Assembly: GCA_907163345.1 (NCBI GenBank)
Contig: CAJQUN010001104.1
Location: 1-64,000 of the forward strand
Direction of reading: 5' to 3'
Source of the DNA: Haberlea rhodopensis
Taxonomy: Eukaryota > Streptophyta > Magnoliopsida > Lamiales > Gesneriaceae
DNA: 64,000 nt
The notes below the pieces were generated by a model. The model ran no database searches. It was not told the origin of the DNA and saw nothing but the letters and a program-made list of their open reading frames with translations. The position numbers and the translations under genes were made by a program. Numbering within the stretch: the first letter of the stretch is position 1; each line of letters starts with the position of its first letter. Shown here in pieces: positions 56,801 through 64,000 of the stretch.

Positions 56801-59800
56801 ATAGAAATTTATCATAAAATTAAAAAAAAAACTTCTGAAAATCTGAAAATTTCGCAAAACCTTCTTTCCAAAATAGAAAATGTTGTAATAAAAAGACCAG
56901 ATGTAAAAATTCTAATATCTGAATTGCTTTACGAAGACATATACTTAAACATTCACACGGAAATGAAACTAATGAAAAAAAATAAAAAAACGTCTGCAAC
57001 TGTGAAAATTGCTCAAACACTTTTTTCTAACAAAGAAAATGATGTATTCAAAACACATACTCGAATATTCTCATGAAATCAAAATCTAAAAATATCAAAA
57101 AATTTACGTAATTTGTGAAAATTTCTCGAAATCATCATCCAACGAGGAAAATGTACTCAAGATTTGATGTTAAAATTTTCACAAATAGAATTTGTTTACG
57201 AAGACATATACTCGAATATTCACACAAAATCTTCATCAACAAAGAAAATGATGTCATATACTCGAATATTCGCACAAAATAGAAATTTAGCAAAAAATCA
57301 AAAAATATATGTTATTTGTGAAATTATCTGAATTTTTCTTCCAACTAAGAAAGTGATGTGCTCAAAATAAATACTTGAATATTTGGGCAAATCGAAATTT
57401 ATCCAAAAATAAAAAAAAACTTACGAAATTCTTAAAATTTCTCAAAACCTTCCTCCAAATAAGAAAATGATGTACTCAAGACTATATGTTAAAATTCCAC
57501 AAATTGAATTGGTTTACAAAGACATATACTCGAATATTTACAAAAAAAAGAAATTTATGAAAAAAATAAAAAAAGGTTGTAACTATGAAAATTGCTCAAA
57601 CACTTTTTCCAACAAAGAAAATGTTGTATTCAAAACACATAATCAAATATTCGCACGAAATCCAAATTTCTAAAAAAATCAAAAGACTTTCGTAATTTGG
57701 GAAAATTTCTGAAAATCATCTTCCAACCGAGAAAATGTACTTAAGATTTGATGTTAAAATTCCACAAACTGAATTTTTTTACAAAGACATTTACTCAAAT
57801 ATTAGCACAAAATCTCGTTACAACTAAAAAAATGATGTACTCAAGGCTTATACTCGAATATTCCCATAAAATCTTAATCCAACAAAGAAAATGAAGTACT
57901 CAAGATCTATAACTCGAATATTCGCACAAAATCGAAATTTATTAAAAACTCAAAAAACGTGCTTAATTGTAAAAATTGCTCAAAAGTTTCTTCCAACCAA
58001 GAAAATGATGTACTCAAGTCATATACTTGAACGAATATTCACACAAAATAGAAATTTATCAAAAAATAAAAAAAAACATACGTAATTTTTGAATATATCT
58101 CAATAACTTCTTCCATCTGAGAAAATGATATACTCAAAAATATATACTTGAATATTTGGACATATCGAAATTTATCAAAAAATTAAAAAAAAACTTCCGA
58201 AATTCTGTAAATTTCGCAAAACCTTCTTTCCAAATAAGAAAATGGTGCACTAAAAAGACTAAATGCTAAAATCTAATATCAGAATTGCTTTACGAAGACG
58301 TATACTTAAACATTCACACGGAAATGAAACTAATGAAAAAAAACAAAAAAACGTCTGTAACTGTGAAAATTTCTCAAACACTTTTTCTAACAAAGAAAAT
58401 GATGTATTCAAAACACAGACTCGAATATTCGCATAAAATCAAAATTTCTAAAAAAATAAAAAAACCTACGTAATTTGTGAAAATTTTTCAAAATCATCAT
58501 CCAACAAAGAAAATGTACTCAAAATTTGATGTTAAAATTCCTCAAATATAATTTGTTTACGAAGACATATACTCGAATATTCGCACAAAATCTTCATCAA
58601 ACAAAGAAAATGATGTCATATACTCGAATATTCGTACAAAATAGAAATTTATCAAAAAATCAAAAAACATATGTAATTTTTGAAATTATCTTAATAATTT
58701 CTTCCAACTAAGAAAGTGATGTACTCAAAATAAATACTTGAATATTTGGACAAATCAAAATTTATCAAAAAATAAAAAAAACCTACGAAATTTTGAAAAT
58801 TCCTCAAAACCTTCTTCCAAATAAGAAAATTATGTACTCAAGACTAGATGTTAAAATTCCTCAAAAGACTTTTGTAATTTGGGAAAATTTCTGAAAATCA
58901 TCTTCCAACCGAGAAAATGTACTGAAGATTTGATGTTAAAATTCCACAAACTGAATTTTTTTACAAAGACATTTACTCAAATATTAGCACAAAATCTCCT
59001 TACAACTAAGAAAATGATGTACTCAAGGCTTATACTCGAATATTCGCATAAAATCTTCATCCAACAAAGAAAAAGATGTACTCAAGATCTATAACTCGAA
59101 TATTCGCATGAAATCGAAATTTATTAAAAAAATTAAAAAAACGTGCTTAATTGTAAAAATTGCTCAAAAGTTTCTTCCAACCAAGAAAATGATGTACTCA
59201 AGACATATACTTGAATGAATATTCACACAAAATAGAAATTTATCAAAAAATAAAAAGAAACATACGGAATTTTTGAATATATCTTAATAACTTCTTCCAT
59301 CTCAGAAAATGATATACTCAAAAATATAACTTGAATATTTGGACAAATTGAAATTTATCAAAAAAAAAAAAAAAAAAAAACTTCCGAAATTTTGAAAATT
59401 TTGCAAACCCTTCTTTCCAAATTAGAAAATGTTGTAATAAAAGACCAGATGTAAAAATTCTAATATCTGAATTGCTTTACGAAGACATAAACTTAAACAT
59501 TCACACGGAAATGAAACTAATGAAAAATAAAAAAAAAACGTCTGCAACTGTGAAAATTGCTCACACTTTTTTCTAACAAAGAAAATGATGTATTCAAAAC
59601 GCATACTCGAATATTCGCATGAAATCAAAATTTCTAAAAAAATAAAAAAACTTACGTAATTTGTGAAAATTTCTCGAAATCTTCATCCAACTAAGAAAAT
59701 GTACTCAAGATTTGATGTTAAAATTCCACAAATAGAATTTGTTTACGAAGACATATACTCGAATATTCGCACAAAATCTTCATCAACAAAGAAAATGATG

Positions 59801-62800
59801 TCATATACTCGAATATTCGAACAAAATAGAAATTTATCAAAAAATCAAAAAACATATGTTATTTGTGAAATTATCTGAATATTTTCTTCCAACTAAGAAA
59901 GTGATGAACTCAAAATAAATACTTGAATATTTGGGCAAATCGAAATTTATCAAAAAATAAAAAAACTTACGAAATTCTTAAAATTTCTCAAAACCTTCCT
60001 CCAAATAAGAAAATGATGTACTCAAGACTAGATGTTAAAATTTCACAAATTGAATTGGTTTACAAAGACATATACTCGAATATTCACAAAAAAAAAGAAA
60101 TTTATGAAAAAAATAAAAAAAGGTCGTAACTATGAAAATTGCTGAAACACTTTTTCCAACAAAGAAAATGTTGTATTCAAAACACATAATCAAATATTCG
60201 CACGAAATCCAATTTCTAAAAATATCAAAAGACTTTCGTAATTTGGGAAAATTTCTGAAAATCATCTTCCAACCGAGAAAATGTACTCAAGATTTGATGT
60301 TAAAATTCCACAAAGACATTTACTCAAATATTAGCACAAAGAAAATGTACTGAATATTTTTACAAAGACATTTACTCAAATATTAGCACAAAATCTCCTT
60401 ACAACTAAGAAAATGATGTACTCAAGGCTTATACTCGAATATTCTCATAAAATCTTCATCCAACAAAGAAAATGATGTACTCAAGATCTATAACTCGAAT
60501 ATTCGCACCAAATCAAAATTTATTAAAAACTCAAAAAACGTGCTTAATTGTAAAAATTGCTCAAAAGTTTCTTCCATCCAAGAAAATGATATACTCAAGA
60601 CATATACTTGAACGAATATTCACACAAACTAGAAATTTATCAAAAATAAAAAAAACATATGTAATTTTTGAATATATCTTAATAACTTCTTCCATCTGAG
60701 AAAATGATATACTCAAAAATATATACTTGAATATTTGGACAAATCGAAATTTATCCAAAAATTAAAAGAAAAACTTCCGAAATTCTGTAAATTTCGCAAA
60801 ACCTTCTTTCCAAATAAGAAATTGGTGCACTAAAAAGACTAGATGCTAAAATCTAATATCAGAATTGCTTTACGAAGACATATACTTTAAACATTCACAC
60901 GGAAATGAAACTAATAAAAAAAATAGAAAAACGTCTGTAACAGTGAAAATTGCTCAAACACTTTTTCTAACAAAGAAATGATGTATTCAAAACACAGACT
61001 CGAATATTCGCATGAAATCAAAATTTCTAAAAAAATAAAAAAACCTACGTAATTTGTGAAAATTTCTCAAAATCATCATCCAACAAAGAAAATGTACTCA
61101 AGATTTGATGTTAAAATTCCACAAATATAATTTGTTTACGAAGACATATACTCGAATATTCGCACAAAATCTTCATCAAACAAAGAAAATGATGTCATAT
61201 ACTTATATTTGTTTACGAAGACATATACTCGAATATTCGCACAAAATCTTCATCAAACAAAGAAAATGATGTCATATACTCGAGTATTCGTACAAAATAG
61301 AAATTTATCAAAAAATCAAAAAACATATGTAATTTTTGAAATTATCTTAATAATTTCTTCCAACTAAGAAAGTGATGTACTCAAAATAAATACTTGAATA
61401 TTTGGACAAATCAAAAAATAAAAAAAACCTACGAAATTCTGAAAATTTCTCAAAACCTTCCTCCAAATAAGAAAATGATGTACTCAATACTAGATGTTAA
61501 AATTCCACAAATTGAATTGGTTTACAAAGACATATACTCGAATATTCACAGAAAATATAAATTTATGAAAAAATAAAAAACGCCCGTAACTATGAAAATT
61601 GCTCAAAAAACTTTTTCCAACAGAGAAAACGATGTATTCAAAACACATAATCAAATATTCACAGGAAATCTAAATTTCTAAAAAAATCAAAAGACTTTCG
61701 TAATTTGGGAAAATTTCTGAAAATCATCTTCCAACCGAGAAAATGTACTCAAGATTTGATGTTAAAATTCCACAAACTGAATTTTTTTACAAAGACATTT
61801 ACTCAAATATTAGCACAAAATCTCCTTACAACTAAGAAAATGATGTACTCAAGGCTTATACTCGAATATTCGCATAAAATCTTCATCCAACAAAGAAAAT
61901 GATGTACTCAAGATCTATAACTCGAATATTCGCACAAAATCGAAATTTATTAAAAACTCAAAAAACGTGCTTAATTGTAAAAATTGCTCAAAAGTTTCTT
62001 CCAACCAAGAAAATGATGTACTCAAAACATATACTTGAACGAATATTCACACAAAATAGAAATTTATCAAAAAATAAAAAGAAACATACGTAATTTTTGA
62101 ATATATCTTAATAACTTCTTCCATCTCAGAAAATGATATACTCAAAAATATAACTTGAATATTTGGACAAATCGAAATTTATCAAAAAATTAAAAAAAAA
62201 AACTTCCGAAATTCTGAAAATTTCGCAAAACCTTCCTTCCAAATATAAAAATGGCGTAATAAAAATACCAGATGTTAAAATTCTAATATCTGAATTGCTT
62301 TACGAAGACATATACTTAAACATTCACACGGAAATGAAACTAATGAAAAATAAATAAAAAAACGTCTGTAACTCTGAAAATTGCTCAAACACTTTTTCTA
62401 ACAAAGAAAATGATGTATTCAAAACGCATACTCGAATATTCGCATGAAATCAAAATTTCTAAAAAAATAAAAAAACTTACGTAATTTGTGAAAATTTCTC
62501 GAAATCTTCATCCAACCAAGAAAATGTACTCAAGATTTGATGTTAAAATTCCACAAATAGAATTTGTTTATGAAGACATATACTCGAATATTCGCACAAA
62601 ATCTTCATCAACAAAGAAAATGATGTCATATACTCGAATATTCGAACAAAATAGAAATTTATCAAAAAATCAAAAAACATATGTTATTTGTGAAATTATC
62701 TGAATATTTTCTTCCAACTAAGAAAGTGATGAACTCAAAATAAATACTTGAATATTTGGGCAAATCGAAATTTATCAAAAAATAAAAAAACTTACGAAAT

Positions 62801-64000
62801 TCTTAAAATTTCTCAAAACATTCCTCCAAATAAGAAAATGATGTACTCAAGACTAGATGTTAAAATTTCACAAATTGAATTGGTTTACAAAGACATATAC
62901 TCGAATATTCACAAAAAAAAAGAAATTTATGAAAAAAATAAAAAAAGGTCGTAACTATGAAAATTGCTCAGACACTTTTTCCAACAAAGAAAATGTTGTA
63001 TTCAAAACACATAATCAAATATTCGCACGAAATCCAAATTTCTAAAAATATCAAAAGACTTTGGTAATTTGGGAAAATTTCTGAAAATCATCTTCCAACC
63101 GAGAAAATGTACTCAAGATTTGATGTTAAAATTCCACAAACTGAATATTTTTACAAAGACATTTACTCAAATATTAGCACAAAATCTCCTTACAACTAAG
63201 AAAATGATGTACTCAAGGCTTATACTCGAATATTCTCATAAAATCTTCATCCAACAAAGAAAATGATGTACTCAAGATCTATAACTCGAATATTCGCACC
63301 AAATCAAAATTTATTAAAAACTCAAAAAACGTGCTTAATTGTAAAAATTGCTCAAAAGTTTCTTCCATCCAAGAAAATGATATACTCAAGACATATACTT
63401 GAACGAATATTCACACAAACTAGAAATTTATCAAAAATAAAAAAAAACATATGTAATTTTTGAATATATCTTAATAACTTCTTCCATCTGAGAAAATGAT
63501 ATACTCAAAAATATATACTTGAATATTTGGACAAATCGAAATTTATCCAAAAATTAAAAGAAAAACTTCCGAAATTTTGTAAATTTCGCAAAACCTTCTT
63601 TCCAAATAAGAAAATGGTGCACTAAAAAGACTAGATGCTAAAATCTAATATCAAAATTGCTTTACGAAGACATATACTTAAACATTCACACGGAAATGAA
63701 ACTAATAAAAAAAAATAGAAAAACGTCTGTAACAGTGAAAATTGCTCAAACACTTTTTCTAACAAAGAAATGATGTATTCAAAACACAGACTCGAATATT
63801 CGCATGAAATCAAAATTTCTAAAAAAATAAAAAAACCTACGTAATTTGTGAAAATTTCTCAAAATCATCATCCAACAAAGAAAATGTACTCAAGATTTGA
63901 TGTTAAAATTCCACAAATATAATTAGTTTACGAAGACATATACTCGAATATTCGCACAAAATCTTCATCAAACAAAGAAAATGATGTCATATACTTATAT
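53840..64000. repeat. Satellite array, right block: about 7.5 units of the 1.36-kb higher-order repeat
   Basis: Same family and orientation as 20666-34865. Unit starts lie at about 54624, 55993, 57354, 58718, 59902, 61373 and 62728. Spacing is 1355-1369 bp except 1184 (a deletion of about 180 bp near 58858) and 1471 (local insertions near 60310-60360 and a 77-bp duplication at 61131-61284). The array enters part-way through a unit and runs off the window. No genes are seen; small frames are by-products. Confidence 0.95.
61131..61284. repeat. 77-bp tandem duplication within a satellite unit
   Basis: TTTGTTTACGAAGACATATA starts at 61131 and again at 61208. The window ends at the same breakpoint sequence (ATACTTATAT), suggesting the neighbouring unit carries the same duplication. 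Confidence 0.85.

Overview
The window reads as repeat-dense heterochromatin from a flowering plant. The evidence is chromovirus-type Ty3/gypsy LTR retrotransposons with initiator-Met-tRNA primer sites, a CRM-type (centromeric) retrotransposon, a Caulimoviridae-type endogenous pararetrovirus (EPRV), and about 24 kb of AT-rich satellite. I see no host protein-coding gene, rRNA or tRNA gene. The species cannot be named from the sequence alone.

Layout. 1-9408: a Ty3/gypsy element on the minus strand (element 1, Tekay/Del-like) with 2.3-kb LTRs, gag-pol, and an integrase frameshifted by an 8-bp duplication. It sits inside the pol gene of a related plus-strand element (element 2). Element 2's integrase/chromodomain (9410-10936) and 3' LTR (10949-13378, ending at 20658-20665) remain; its 5' part lies beyond the left edge. 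Element 2's 3' LTR is split 8 bp from its end by a complete 7274-bp CRM element (13379-20652) with matching 981-bp LTRs and the 5-bp target duplication TAACG. From 20666 a satellite begins, with units of about 1.36 kb each made of roughly twelve divergent submonomers. It runs to 34865 and resumes at about 53840 to the window end.

Between the two satellite blocks lies a rearranged EPRV (34866-53827). A small inverted fragment is followed by a plus-strand segment running from a 3' ORF through promoter, tRNA primer site, movement protein, coat protein, protease and reverse transcriptase. A second, inverted copy follows, running from RT/RNase H to the promoter and ending next to the primer site. 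All frames are broken. The coat-protein region is split by a 9258-bp LTR element (element 4, 38663-47920) with 2542-bp LTRs, target duplication AAAAT and no recognisable coding capacity (LARD-like).

Relative order from nesting: satellite, then element 2, then elements 1 and CRM inside it; separately, satellite, then EPRV, then element 4. By-eye LTR comparison gives about 1 difference in 981 bp (CRM), about 5 in 2542 bp (element 4) and about 17 plus indels in 2.3 kb (element 1). CRM and element 4 are therefore very recent. The pairing of a fresh CRM insertion with a higher-order satellite makes a centromeric or pericentromeric origin a reasonable hypothesis, not a proven one.
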